Positions 43,838-52,008 of a stretch of 64,000 bases of DNA are shown here, piece by piece; positions within the stretch are counted from its first letter, which is position 1; the number at the start of each line of letters is the position of its first letter. The translations under genes were made by a program, and so were the position numbers. The DNA comes from Gammaproteobacteria bacterium. GTDB lineage: Bacteria > Pseudomonadota > Gammaproteobacteria > Pseudomonadales > Azotimanducaceae. Below the pieces are notes generated by a model that worked only from the letters and a program-made list of their open reading frames with translations, ran no database searches and was not told the DNA's origin. The DNA lies in contig JAJFKA010000021.1 in the NCBI GenBank assembly GCA_021773555.1, positions 1-64,000 on the forward strand. The letters run 5' to 3'.

Positions 43838-45019
43838 CTAACACTCGATGGATCGCCACTGGCAACCGGCAGCATCGCTGGCGACAACCTGTTCGATAAA
43901 TGCCATGCCGCGGAGTGCCTCGGCAATACCGGGTAAATCCGATATCTGTTGGCGTTCAGGGCTATGTTCAGGATTTGTAGTATCAACTCCTTTGCCCTGC
44001 TGTTGCGAAACCATACATGCAAAATCGCGATAGATGTTTGCGAAGGCTTCGATATATCCCTCGGGGTGACCAGGAGGTGTCCTGGCGACAGCTTGTGCTG
44101 GTGCCGATAGATAGGAATGGCCTGCCCTCAGAATCTGGGTGGGTTGATCTCCGCGTTTAAGCAACAGGGTGTTGGGTTCTTCCTGATGCCATTCCAGCGA
44201 TCCTGAATCCCCGTAGGCTCGGATCCGCAGACAGTTTTCCTCCCCGAGTGAAATCTGGCTGGCAAGCAGCACACCACGGGTTTCACCTTCAAACCTGAGC
44301 AGCACCGTGCCGTCATCATCGAGGACCCGGCCCGGTTCAACCCGGCCCAGATCGGCAAGCACCGCGCTGATGCGCAAACCCGTGACGTATTCCGCGAGAT
44401 TCGCCGCATGCACGCCGATATCCCCCATGCAGCAGCTCTGTCCTGCCTGAGCAGGATCGAGACGCCAGGCTGCCTGCTTGTTGTTTCCATCAAAAACCTG
44501 CGCCGCCAGCCAGCCCTGATGATATTCCGTGATCACTTTACGAATGGTGCCGAGTTCACCATTCATAATCCGTTGTCGGGCTTCCTTCACCATCGCATAA
44601 CCCGTATAGGTGTGAGTTAAGCCAAACACGAGATTGGTCTGTTCTGTTCGACGAGCAAGCGCCTGGCATTCATCCAGTGTCAGAGTTGCAGGCTTATCGC
44701 AAAGCACGTTGAAGCCACTCGTCAGCGCCGCGTCGGCGATCGGGTAGTGCATATTGTTGGGTGTCACAATCGACACGAATTGCATGCGCTTTTCAACCGG
44801 CAGATTCGCTTCTTTCTCGAACAGCGATTGATAATCATCGTAGACACGGTCCGGCGCCAGACCCAGAGACTCGCCAAACACCCGACTCTGCTGAGCATCT
44901 CTGCTGAAGGCTCCACAACACAGCTCGATCTCTCCGTCGAGCGCAGCCGCGGCACGGTGAATAGCGCCGATAAAGGCATTGGGGCCGCCACCCACCATAC
45001 CCATGCGCAGTTTGTTCAA
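43838..45019 (-). CDS. Gfo/Idh/MocA family oxidoreductase
   Basis: A 393-residue NAD(P)-dependent sugar-type dehydrogenase. The Rossmann start is GMVGGGPNAFIGAIHRAA; VLCDKPATLTLDECQ is the EKP-like motif with catalytic Lys; DIGVHAANLAEYVTGL and HPEGYIEAFANIYRDF are family blocks of the second domain. The start is TTG 45019, seven bases after GGAGG; the ATG at 45004 would cut the first beta strand. Likely substrate is a sugar or polyol. It ends with gene-free sequence. Confidence 0.88.
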   Translation of the reverse strand: MNKLRMGMVGGGPNAFIGAIHRAAAALDGEIELCCGAFSRDAQQSRVFGESLGLAPDRVYDDYQSLFEKEANLPVEKRMQFVSIVTPNNMHYPIADAALTSGFNVLCDKPATLTLDECQALARRTEQTNLVFGLTHTYTGYAMVKEARQRIMNGELGTIRKVITEYHQGWLAAQVFDGNNKQAAWRLDPAQAGQSCCMGDIGVHAANLAEYVTGLRISAVLADLGRVEPGRVLDDDGTVLLRFEGETRGVLLASQISLGEENCLRIRAYGDSGSLEWHQEEPNTLLLKRGDQPTQILRAGHSYLSAPAQAVARTPPGHPEGYIEAFANIYRDFACMVSQQQGKGVDTTNPEHSPERQQISDLPGIAEALRGMAFIEQVVASDAAGCQWRSIEC

Positions 45020-45050
45020 TTCACCGCCTCCTCTGGCAGATCACTGCGTC

Positions 45051-46013
45051 TCAATCAACGATGCCGATATCCAGCCCTTCAAACTCTGGCTCGTAGGCCA
45101 TTTCAGGATACGCGCGAACGCGCTGGTCGAGTCGATGAGCATCCTCGCCAACCAAAATTCGCCATTTGTTTTCGCGAACGCCATCAAGAATAACCGTCGC
45201 TGCCTGGGCGGCTGTCATCGGCGCATTGTCCCGGAACTGAATTCCGCGGTCATGCATCGCCTGCCTTATTTGCTGGTCGCTCATATTCATGATGGCTTCC
45301 GACATCGGCCCGGCATTGCTCATCATTCTTTCACGCAGCTCACGCACTTCGGCTTCACTCATGTCCAGCGGCGCTGTTTTTCCAAGCACCTTTCCTGAAT
45401 TGATGGCGATTGACGTACCGATGTGACCAGGCATCACCACGGAGACGCCGACATGCGGCGCGTTAATCCGTAAATCATTGACCAGCGCTTCAGAAAATCC
45501 CTTCACCGCAAACTTTGCAGCACTATAAGCAGTGTGGGGGACCGTTGGGCCAAGTGACGCCCAAAAGCCATTCACGCTGCTGGTGTTAATAATATGTCCT
45601 TCACTGCTTTTAACCAACATGGGAGTGAAGGCGCGACAGCCATAGTAGACGCCGTACCAACAGACTCCGAATGTTTTCTCCCAGTCGACTCTGTCTTCCA
45701 TCAGGAAGCTGCCGCCGCCGCCAATTCCCGCGTTGTTAAACAGCAGATTAATAATCGGACCATGTGCCTGCTCAACTTCATCCCGGAAGCGGTTCATTTG
45801 CTCCTCAATTGAAACATCGCATAAGTGCGTTGTTACCGTGATAGCACCCTTCGCATCCGCCTCACAGAGCGCCTTGGTTTCAGCCATGTTCTCCTCTGAA
45901 ACATCGCACATGGCGACGTGCGCCCCGGCGCTCGCCAGTTGACGACACAAATCCCGCCCCATGCCGGTGCCACCACCCGTGACTACCGCTATTTTGCCGC
46001 TAAAGTCCTTCAT
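45051..46013 (-). CDS. Short-chain dehydrogenase/reductase
   Basis: A 320-residue SDR. The nucleotide motif is TGGGTGMGRDL at residue 12; NNAGIGGGG and TSSVNGFWAS are present, with the catalytic Tyr and Lys in YSAAKFAVKG near residue 160. The C-terminal 80 residues (RMMSNAGPMSEAIM ... VRAYPEMAYEPEF) extend beyond a classical SDR and fit a subgroup that acts on large hydrophobic alcohols. It is upstream of the Gfo/Idh/MocA gene by 31 bases, so they may be co-transcribed. Confidence 0.88.
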   Translation of the reverse strand: MKDFSGKIAVVTGGGTGMGRDLCRQLASAGAHVAMCDVSEENMAETKALCEADAKGAITVTTHLCDVSIEEQMNRFRDEVEQAHGPIINLLFNNAGIGGGGSFLMEDRVDWEKTFGVCWYGVYYGCRAFTPMLVKSSEGHIINTSSVNGFWASLGPTVPHTAYSAAKFAVKGFSEALVNDLRINAPHVGVSVVMPGHIGTSIAINSGKVLGKTAPLDMSEAEVRELRERMMSNAGPMSEAIMNMSDQQIRQAMHDRGIQFRDNAPMTAAQAATVILDGVRENKWRILVGEDAHRLDQRVRAYPEMAYEPEFEGLDIGIVD

Positions 46014-46034
46014 TAAATTTCCCTGTTTTTGGTT

Positions 46035-46496
46035 TTAGTCTTTGGTTTCAGTTTCTGTGGTCAGATCTTCTGACCCGCTTTCCTTGTCCGGTTTTTGTTC
46101 CTGGAAAATTTTTCTGGAACGCAACAGTTGCACCGCCAGTGCGCCAAACAACAAACCCGCGATTGCGCCGACTATCATTCCGCCAGCATACAACATCGCC
46201 CAGACAAACATACCGATCGCTACCTGGATGACATAGAGGCCTGCCCATGGCCACATCCAGTTTTTCATTTTTAAAAACCCGTAAAAACCAAAACCATAGA
46301 TCAGCCAGTGAAGGGGTTCGGTCGCTTTGGCCATCCATCCTGACAGCATAAATCCAAACCACACCTCACGGTCTTCTGCGACTGGTTTGATGAACATGTC
46401 AAATGGCATATAGATAAAAGTCATGTAGCCACAAAACAACATCAATGCATTCATCCAGAGAGGACGATCCGCGAAAATTGCCCGCACCTTATCCAT
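46035..46496 (-). CDS. Small integral membrane protein, unknown function
   Basis: A 153-residue protein with about four hydrophobic segments (LMLFCGYMTFIYMPFDMF, LIYGFGFYGFLKM, WAGLYVIQVAIGMFVWAML, GMIVGAIAGLLFGAL) and a short charged cytoplasmic tail. I do not recognise a family by name. Its ATG overlaps the stop of the DUF3754 gene (TAATG), so the two are translationally coupled. Confidence 0.72.
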   Translation of the reverse strand: MDKVRAIFADRPLWMNALMLFCGYMTFIYMPFDMFIKPVAEDREVWFGFMLSGWMAKATEPLHWLIYGFGFYGFLKMKNWMWPWAGLYVIQVAIGMFVWAMLYAGGMIVGAIAGLLFGALAVQLLRSRKIFQEQKPDKESGSEDLTTETETKD

Positions 46497-47746
46497 TATG
46501 ATTCAACCCCCGCATCGTTATAAACGAAATACTCATCCCAGCGCTTGTCCAGCAATTCACAAGCCCTGACGACAGGGACAGTCGTAAGGCTCTGGTTGTC
46601 ACCACCGACAAGGCCGAGATCACGCAACTTGCAGACGGCATCCTCTACTTCATAGTCCACTTCTGAAGTCCATCGGGAGGAAAACCAGGCTTCGATGGTC
46701 GCGTCGAGAACATCTATGGACTTTATTTCCGGTTGCGACAGTAAAAAGTAATAGGCGAGAATCGCTTCCTTGCATTCTTCTTCTTCGGCATCGTCTATCA
46801 GGCGATGAAAAACGCCAGCGTTGTTATCGAGATTCTTAAAATACAGGCTTTCCGTGAGCGACTGCATGAAAGTCAGTTTTCGATTCTTGAAATTGACAAA
46901 TTGTTTCCAGATATAGCTCCCAAGTCCGCCAATTCCAGCAACCAGCGCGATAATAGTGGTCTTATCAAGGGTGACCGGCTCGCCGCTGATGCCCAGCCAG
47001 AATCCTATGAGGGTCCCGAGCAGGAGCAGGGACGTACCGATTTTTGTGGTGAGTACCGCGCCTCCGCCAATAATCGCCGGAACCCCGATCATTAGCTTGT
47101 CGATCAGGCGCATTCCGAGTTTTGTATTCGGGAACAGCATTTCGATATCGGACTTCGGTACATTCTGGAACATCTTCAACATGGTGGAACCAGGTTTTTC
47201 CTCTACCCTTCTCGGCACCACCGTATTACTCAGTTTGATATAGATAACAACGCGATCATAATTCGAGAACTCTACCTGGCGTTTGAGCAAACCGAAAAGG
47301 GAACGTACTTCCTGGGAACGCATGCTTTCGCCGCGCGCATAAATGAGAACTTCATCAAAATCCTCAAGATTAATATGCAGACGCAATTTGAACAGGGAGG
47401 CTTCTTCCATCGCATCGCGAAGTTCCTGCTCGGAAATTTTTTCATAATTGGCCTTGTCCAGAAGCTCATCAAGTTTGACCGTGAACTCACTCTCATCATC
47501 ATCGGGGAATACGCCGATTTTTCGCGTGTCCCGGTCCGGATTCAGCGGTGCATAATGATCCTTCAGTGCTTCGAGTTTCTCATGGAACTCGAAGTGATAA
47601 ACACTGGCGAGCACATGACACATGTTGCGAAATTTCATTTGATCTGAGCCAGTCAGACCTCCACTGGCAAGACACATTTCTACAATATCCCGCTTTCGAA
47701 ACGGGATGTACCGGAGGCGCGGTCTTGTGTGAAGCTTCTTTTCCAT
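46496..47746 (-). CDS. DUF3754 (TMEM143-like) membrane protein
   Basis: A 416-residue protein. The N-terminal 200 residues are soluble (YIPFRKRDIVEMCL, DVDEVLIYARGES-like FDEVLIYARGESM), two membrane helices follow near residues 210-265 (IGVPAIIGGGAVLTTKIGTS, TTIIALVAGIGGLGSYIW), and the C-terminal part has the conserved block SLYFKNLDNNAGVFHRLIDD and CKEAILAYYFLL typical of DUF3754. The family is known in bacteria and mitochondria but has no fixed function. It is coupled to the small membrane protein behind it. Confidence 0.8.
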   Translation of the reverse strand: MEKKLHTRPRLRYIPFRKRDIVEMCLASGGLTGSDQMKFRNMCHVLASVYHFEFHEKLEALKDHYAPLNPDRDTRKIGVFPDDDESEFTVKLDELLDKANYEKISEQELRDAMEEASLFKLRLHINLEDFDEVLIYARGESMRSQEVRSLFGLLKRQVEFSNYDRVVIYIKLSNTVVPRRVEEKPGSTMLKMFQNVPKSDIEMLFPNTKLGMRLIDKLMIGVPAIIGGGAVLTTKIGTSLLLLGTLIGFWLGISGEPVTLDKTTIIALVAGIGGLGSYIWKQFVNFKNRKLTFMQSLTESLYFKNLDNNAGVFHRLIDDAEEEECKEAILAYYFLLSQPEIKSIDVLDATIEAWFSSRWTSEVDYEVEDAVCKLRDLGLVGGDNQSLTTVPVVRACELLDKRWDEYFVYNDAGVES

Positions 47747-47790
47747 AGGCTGAGGATTATTTCAGTTAGCAGGCAGGCAGGCAACAGACG

Positions 47791-47823
47791 AAAAAAAACC
47801 GGTGCAACAAATGTTACACCGGT
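47791..47823 (-). terminator. Rho-independent terminator after rpoD
   Basis: On the minus strand, ACCGGTG and CACCGGT arms with an inner AACA/TGTT pairing form a strong hairpin (47798-47823), followed by seven T residues (47791-47797). It stands about 30 bases behind the rpoD stop. Confidence 0.88.
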
Positions 47824-47851
47824 TCTTGTTCAATGACGCAGCAGCGATATG

Positions 47852-49795
47852 TCAGGCGTCGATAAAACTTCTCAATTGCTCCGATCGAGCCGGGTGACGG
47901 AGTTTACGCAGCGCTTTCGCCTCAATCTGGCGAATCCGTTCTCTGGTCACAGAAAACTGCCTGCCAACTTCTTCAAGGGTATGGTCGGTATTCATATCGA
48001 TACCGAAGCGCATACGCAACACTTTCGCCTCGCGCTCAGTTAATGCCGTCAACACGTTCGTTGTTGTTTCTTTCAGGCCCTCATCGGTGGCGTGATCAAT
48101 GGGCGATTCGACCGATGTATCACTGACAAGATTCCACATCGTTGAGTCATCGTCATCACCAACAGGTGTTTCCAGCGATATGGGTTGCTTGGCAACATCC
48201 AGAGCCTTAAGCACCTTGTCCTCCGGCAAATCCATTTTCTTGCTGAGTTCTTCAATTGTAGGTGCACGCCCCAATTCCTGAATCAACTGACGAGTCAACC
48301 GGTTCAGTTTGTTGACGGTTTCCATCATATGGACCGGGACGCGAATCGTGCGGGCAAGATCCGAAATGGATCGTGTTATCGCCTGACGAATCCACCAGGT
48401 GGCATATGTCGAGAACTTGAACCCACGGCGATATTCAAACTTGTCCACGGCTTTCATCAACCCGATATTTCCTTCCTGAATCAGGTCCAGGAAGTGCAAT
48501 CCACGGTTTGTGTACTTTTTCGCAATGGAAATAACTAACCTGAGGTTGGCTTCGATCATATCTTTCTTGGCTGCCCGGGTTTTCCCAACCGCCAGGAACA
48601 TACGACGATTGACATCTTTGATTTCCGAGACCTCCATCCCTGTGCGCTCTGAAATTCGGCGCACGATTTTCAGCGCGTGCCGGATAGAAATGCGGTACTG
48701 CTGTAATTCTTCCGCATAGGGCTTATCGGAATTGATGAGCGAATCAATCCAATCAACATTTGTCTCATTGCCGCTGAAGGATGCTATGAACTCATCTTTC
48801 GGCATCTTCGCCTTGGTGATGCATAACTCTCGAATCAGTTTTTCCTGGTCACGGATTTTTTGGGTGTCTGCTTTGACGATATCGACAATCGGATCCATTT
48901 GCGCCGGAACCAGCTTGAGCAGACCAAAAATTTCACCGACTTCGTCCAGTGCTTTGATGGTCTTGGGGTGGCGACGGCCGTGTTTTTCAATCGCCTTCTG
49001 GGCAGCCTTGTGTGTCCTGGCAATCGCTTTGAATCGGCTATGGGTCAATTCAAGATCAGGACCTTTGACTTCATCAGACTCATCCGCCTCATAATTGCCG
49101 CTGGATTTCGCCTCAGCAACCTTGGACATATCGGGAATGATATCTTCAGGATCCAGAAATCCGCTGATAATGACGCGAACATCTCCTTCTTCCTCGAGGA
49201 TTTGATGGTATTCCTTCAGCACGCGCTCAACAGGTCCCGGATAGCGGGCCATATTACTCATGGTCTCGCGGATACCTTCTTCAATGCGTTTGGCGATTTC
49301 AATTTCACCTTGTCGGGTGAGCAACGGCACGGTGCCCATTTCACGCATGTACATACGCACCGGGTCGATGGTCTTGCCAGCCACAGAGTCCATGGCAGCA
49401 ATAGCGACTGCGTCGGGACTGATCTGCTCGTCTGGCCCTTCCTTCAGCTGTTGGGTTTCAGGCGCAACCTCATAAACAGCAATACCCATTTCTTCGAAAA
49501 CCTGAACAACGTTTTCAAAATCATCAGATTCCTCAATTCGCTCCGGCAGGGACTCAGTAAGTTGTTCATACGTGAGATACCCTTGTTCCTTACCCTTGGC
49601 AATCAGCAGCTTTAACTTCGACTCTTCAGACTCCAATTCGTCATCCGAATCGTCGTCGTCATCGTCATCACTTTTGCTTCGCAGGGTATCGCGATTCGTG
49701 AGCACATCCAGTGCATCAAGATCGTCCGTCGCATTCTCCAGGGAATCATCGTCCAAGATAGAGTCAAAATCTCCTTCTGTTGCGTGGTTCGTCAT
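47852..49795 (-). CDS. rpoD: RNA polymerase primary sigma factor (sigma-70)
   Basis: A 647-residue housekeeping sigma factor. Region 1.2 ([21 protein letters not shown]), region 2 ([37 protein letters not shown] for the -10), region 3 ([12 protein letters not shown]) and region 4.2 ([21 protein letters not shown] for the -35) are all intact. Compared with Escherichia coli RpoD it has about 55 extra N-terminal residues, including an Asp-rich run near residues 42-55, before region 1.1 ([19 protein letters not shown]). It is not preceded by dnaG, its usual neighbour. A terminator follows. Confidence 0.95.
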   Translation of the reverse strand: MTNHATEGDFDSILDDDSLENATDDLDALDVLTNRDTLRSKSDDDDDDDSDDELESEESKLKLLIAKGKEQGYLTYEQLTESLPERIEESDDFENVVQVFEEMGIAVYEVAPETQQLKEGPDEQISPDAVAIAAMDSVAGKTIDPVRMYMREMGTVPLLTRQGEIEIAKRIEEGIRETMSNMARYPGPVERVLKEYHQILEEEGDVRVIISGFLDPEDIIPDMSKVAEAKSSGNYEADESDEVKGPDLELTHSRFKAIARTHKAAQKAIEKHGRRHPKTIKALDEVGEIFGLLKLVPAQMDPIVDIVKADTQKIRDQEKLIRELCITKAKMPKDEFIASFSGNETNVDWIDSLINSDKPYAEELQQYRISIRHALKIVRRISERTGMEVSEIKDVNRRMFLAVGKTRAAKKDMIEANLRLVISIAKKYTNRGLHFLDLIQEGNIGLMKAVDKFEYRRGFKFSTYATWWIRQAITRSISDLARTIRVPVHMMETVNKLNRLTRQLIQELGRAPTIEELSKKMDLPEDKVLKALDVAKQPISLETPVGDDDDSTMWNLVSDTSVESPIDHATDEGLKETTTNVLTALTEREAKVLRMRFGIDMNTDHTLEEVGRQFSVTRERIRQIEAKALRKLRHPARSEQLRSFIDA

Positions 49796-50370
49796 AGGGT
49801 GCGGGCTCCGTAGCGGTGGAAGTTATATGGGACGTGCATGGCAATAGGTCTCAAAAAGAAGGCAGTCTCCTTTGCTGATTCTGGATATGGTGGCAAACAT
49901 TCAAATTTAAAGGTTAGCGTGGATCGCGTGTGATACTCCTGGTATACATCTTCTGTGTTGGGCTCTATAATTAGTTAGCGCACAGCTCTATCCAGGATCA
50001 TTTCAGATCCGATCGGGCATTATCCGTTTCCCACCCCTGTTTTGTCCATAACTATTTCATAAAAAAAGAAAAATCAGGCACCGTCGATGCTCAATTGTCG
50101 ACCGTTCATCCTAATAACTGCTCATCAGATCCATACGCATCAAAAAACATCCCGGGGATTCAGCGCGCCAGGTCCTGACATCGCTGGAAAAAATTGCTGA
50201 AGTATTGATGGCTCTGAGAAAAAAGATCAGTTTTGGAGTGCCCGGAAAATCTTTTTACATGAATTCAAAACCTTAGATCATTTTCCTAAATGTCAAGCCA
50301 TAACCTACGAAGGAATCTCCATTTTTGAATTCTTTTAATTCGGTTTGTAAGCGGTTATATTTATCACCTC

Positions 50371-50438
50371 GCTAGCCCAGCTGTATGGATATACAGTGTT
50401 CTCCTCGGCAGGATGGATACACATACAGCTAGGCTAGC
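50371..50438. repeat. Long imperfect inverted repeat
   Basis: The arms are 50371-50387 (GCTAGCCCAGCTGTATG) and 50422-50438, which pair at 16 of 17 bases across a 34-base spacer. A smaller hairpin, CTGTAT/ATACAG, lies at the left arm. It borders the structured repeat 9 bases away. It could be a folded RNA end, a protein-binding palindrome or the remains of a small mobile element. Confidence 0.65.
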
Positions 50439-50447
50439 CGAGACCAA

Positions 50448-50509
50448 GTCACTGGCTTGCGCCAGCAAACAGTGACGCCGAAAGGTGTTTCGCAGAAACA
50501 CCGAAAGGC
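50448..50509. repeat. Two-hairpin structured repeat, copy 1
   Basis: Hairpin A pairs GTCACTG (50448-50454) with CAGTGAC (50470-50476). Hairpin B directly follows: GCC, GAAA, GGTGTTTC, loop GCA, GAAACACC, GAAA, GGC (50477-50509), a symmetric stem with a GAAA/GAAA internal loop. A second copy is at 54709-54770. This copy lies downstream of cysQ on the minus strand, with a C-rich tract between. Confidence 0.8.
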
Positions 50510-50545
50510 ACTCTCCCCAATACTCACCAAAAACCCAAAACCTGA

Positions 50546-50581
50546 CCCCCCCAAACCCAAAACCCCTCACCCAACCCCCCC
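50546..50581 (-). other. G-quadruplex-type G-run tract at the cysQ stop
   Basis: On the minus strand there are five G runs (7, 3, 4, 3 and 7 long) with spacers of two to four bases, which meets the usual quadruplex pattern. The run at 50563-50581 encodes the last residues (GGVG) and stop of cysQ and continues into its 3' end. Confidence 0.6.
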
Positions 50582-51394
50582 AAGTATCTCCTCCCACCCA
50601 AACTCCGGATCACCAAGCACGTAGAAAAACGGATTCAGAATGTTTTCCTTGGTGTTGTATCGCAATGGTAAGATGGCTACATCCACAACCTGACCCCCGG
50701 CAGCCTCGACAACCGCCTGTGCAGCCCCGGTATCCCATTCAGACGTGGGTGCGAGTCTTGGGTAAAGATCCGCCTTGCCTTCGGCGATCAGGCATAACTT
50801 GAGCGAACTGCCCATGTTGGTTGTTTCTATCTCGGGAAAACGTTCATTAAGTACCGCCAGACAACGCGCCAGCGCTTCTCCTCCGTGCCGCCGGCTCGCG
50901 ACTACAATCAGCGGCTTACCATCCTGCAACCGCTCCGGCAATTTTCGAGCTCTAATTGGCGTACGCTGACCATCCCGTTCAACAAACGCACCGGTTCCCT
51001 TCAGTTGCTCACCGGCGTAGACAACATCGGTGACGGGTACATAAACCACGCCGAGCACCGGGATTCCGTGTTCAATCAGTGCGATATTGACCGTGAATTC
51101 TCCGTTACGGCTGATGAATTCCTTTGTGCCATCCAAAGGATCAACCAGATAATATCGCGACCACTGTTTACGTTCGTCGAACGAAAGTGGCTCCGATTCC
51201 TCCGACAATATCGGTGTGCCAGGGTCCAGGGCAGTTAATCCCCGGAGTATGATCTGATGGGCAGCCAGGTCCGCCCGGGTTAAAGGCGAATCATCCGATT
51301 TCGTTTCCACCCCGAAATCGTCAGTCTCGTAAATTGCCAGAATGGCGGCCCCGGCCTCACGGGTAATCTCAATAATGCGCTCAATAGATTCCAT
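50567..51394 (-). CDS. cysQ: 3'(2'),5'-bisphosphate nucleotidase
   Basis: A 275-residue member of the inositol-monophosphatase fold, CysQ branch, removing the 3'-phosphate from PAP (and PAPS) produced by sulfate assimilation. Metal and catalytic blocks are LSEESEPLSF, the key VDPLDGTKEFI near residue 85, and the C-terminal SEWDTGAAQAVVEAAGG. Length and order match Escherichia coli CysQ. It is divergent from hslR. Its 3' end runs into the G-run tract. Confidence 0.92.
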   Translation of the reverse strand: MESIERIIEITREAGAAILAIYETDDFGVETKSDDSPLTRADLAAHQIILRGLTALDPGTPILSEESEPLSFDERKQWSRYYLVDPLDGTKEFISRNGEFTVNIALIEHGIPVLGVVYVPVTDVVYAGEQLKGTGAFVERDGQRTPIRARKLPERLQDGKPLIVVASRRHGGEALARCLAVLNERFPEIETTNMGSSLKLCLIAEGKADLYPRLAPTSEWDTGAAQAVVEAAGGQVVDVAILPLRYNTKENILNPFFYVLGDPEFGWEEILGGVG

Positions 51395-51509
51395 CGGGTG
51401 TTATCCAAACCTCACAAAGCAGGCATTGAACAACATGCACCCGGGCCGAACAACCGCAACCCCGGTGAAAAGCGGTAATATGCACTCATTGGGTCAACAA
51501 TTACCTTTT

Positions 51510-51893
51510 ATGACAAAACTCCGTATCGACAAGTGGCTTTGGGCAGCCCGTTTTTTCAGGACACGGGCAAAAGCGCGTGAAGCCATCGATGGTGGCAAGA
51601 TTCATATCAATGGCCAGCGTGCCAAACCAGCAAAGGAGTTAATTGTCGGCAACGAGGTAAACATACGCCAGGGCAGGGATGAGAAGACAGTTATCGTCAC
51701 CGGGCTCAATGACCAGCGGAAGGGCGCTCCCGAGGCAGCACTGCTCTATGAGGAAACCCCTCAGAGCATTGAAAAACGTGCACTGGCAGCCGCGGCTTAT
51801 CAGTCGAGTGGCCGCGCAACCATGCCTTCCAGACGCCCCTCCAAAAAAGACCGCCGGCAACTACACAAGTTTAAAGAGGACAACACCCTTTGA
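51510..51893 (+). CDS. hslR: Heat shock protein 15 (ribosome-associated S4 protein)
   Basis: A 127-residue protein with an N-terminal S4 RNA-binding domain: LRIDKWLWAARFFRTRAKA, then GGKIHINGQRAKPAKEL. The basic C-terminal tail (SRRPSKKDRRQLHKFK) is typical. In Escherichia coli Hsp15 binds free 50S subunits with a stalled nascent chain. The start is ATG 51510; an upstream open frame overlaps cysQ and is ignored. gshA follows about 115 bases later. Confidence 0.9.
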   Translation: MTKLRIDKWLWAARFFRTRAKAREAIDGGKIHINGQRAKPAKELIVGNEVNIRQGRDEKTVIVTGLNDQRKGAPEAALLYEETPQSIEKRALAAAAYQSSGRATMPSRRPSKKDRRQLHKFKEDNTL

Positions 51894-52008
51894 TTTTTAC
51901 GGCCTGCATTCTCGTTCGGCATGAATGTCATTCCATGACCAAACTGCATGGACGTTCCCTTCAAATCAATTTGTTTGGCATAATCCGTCGTCGCCGGGGC
52001 TACCAAAC

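Larger units (their letters stand above)
49796..50566. other. Long non-coding region upstream of rpoD
   Basis: About 770 bases lie between the rpoD start and the end of cysQ. The rpoD-proximal part (about 49800-50350) is fairly AT-rich and should hold the rpoD promoter; I cannot place it firmly. The distal part holds an inverted repeat (50371-50438), a structured repeat (50448-50509) and a C-rich tract. A 77-codon minus-strand open frame at 50364-50597 runs through the repeats and is judged spurious. Confidence 0.6.

Noticed and set aside
47761-47783. Short GGCAG tandem (AGGCAGGCAGGCAA) between the DUF3754 gene and rpoD.
   Set aside because: Only about three units; too short to call a repeat array. 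No CRISPR-like repeat-spacer pattern was seen anywhere in the window.
49572-49847. A Ser-rich plus-strand frame opposite the start of rpoD.
   Set aside because: It is the antisense of the Asp-rich codons of rpoD (GAT/GAC runs read as Ser-rich) and has no support of its own.
50364-50597. A 77-codon minus-strand open frame rich in Gly, Trp and Phe.
   Set aside because: It is made of the G-run tract, the structured repeat and the inverted repeat, and overlaps the cysQ end; no ribosome-binding site or family.
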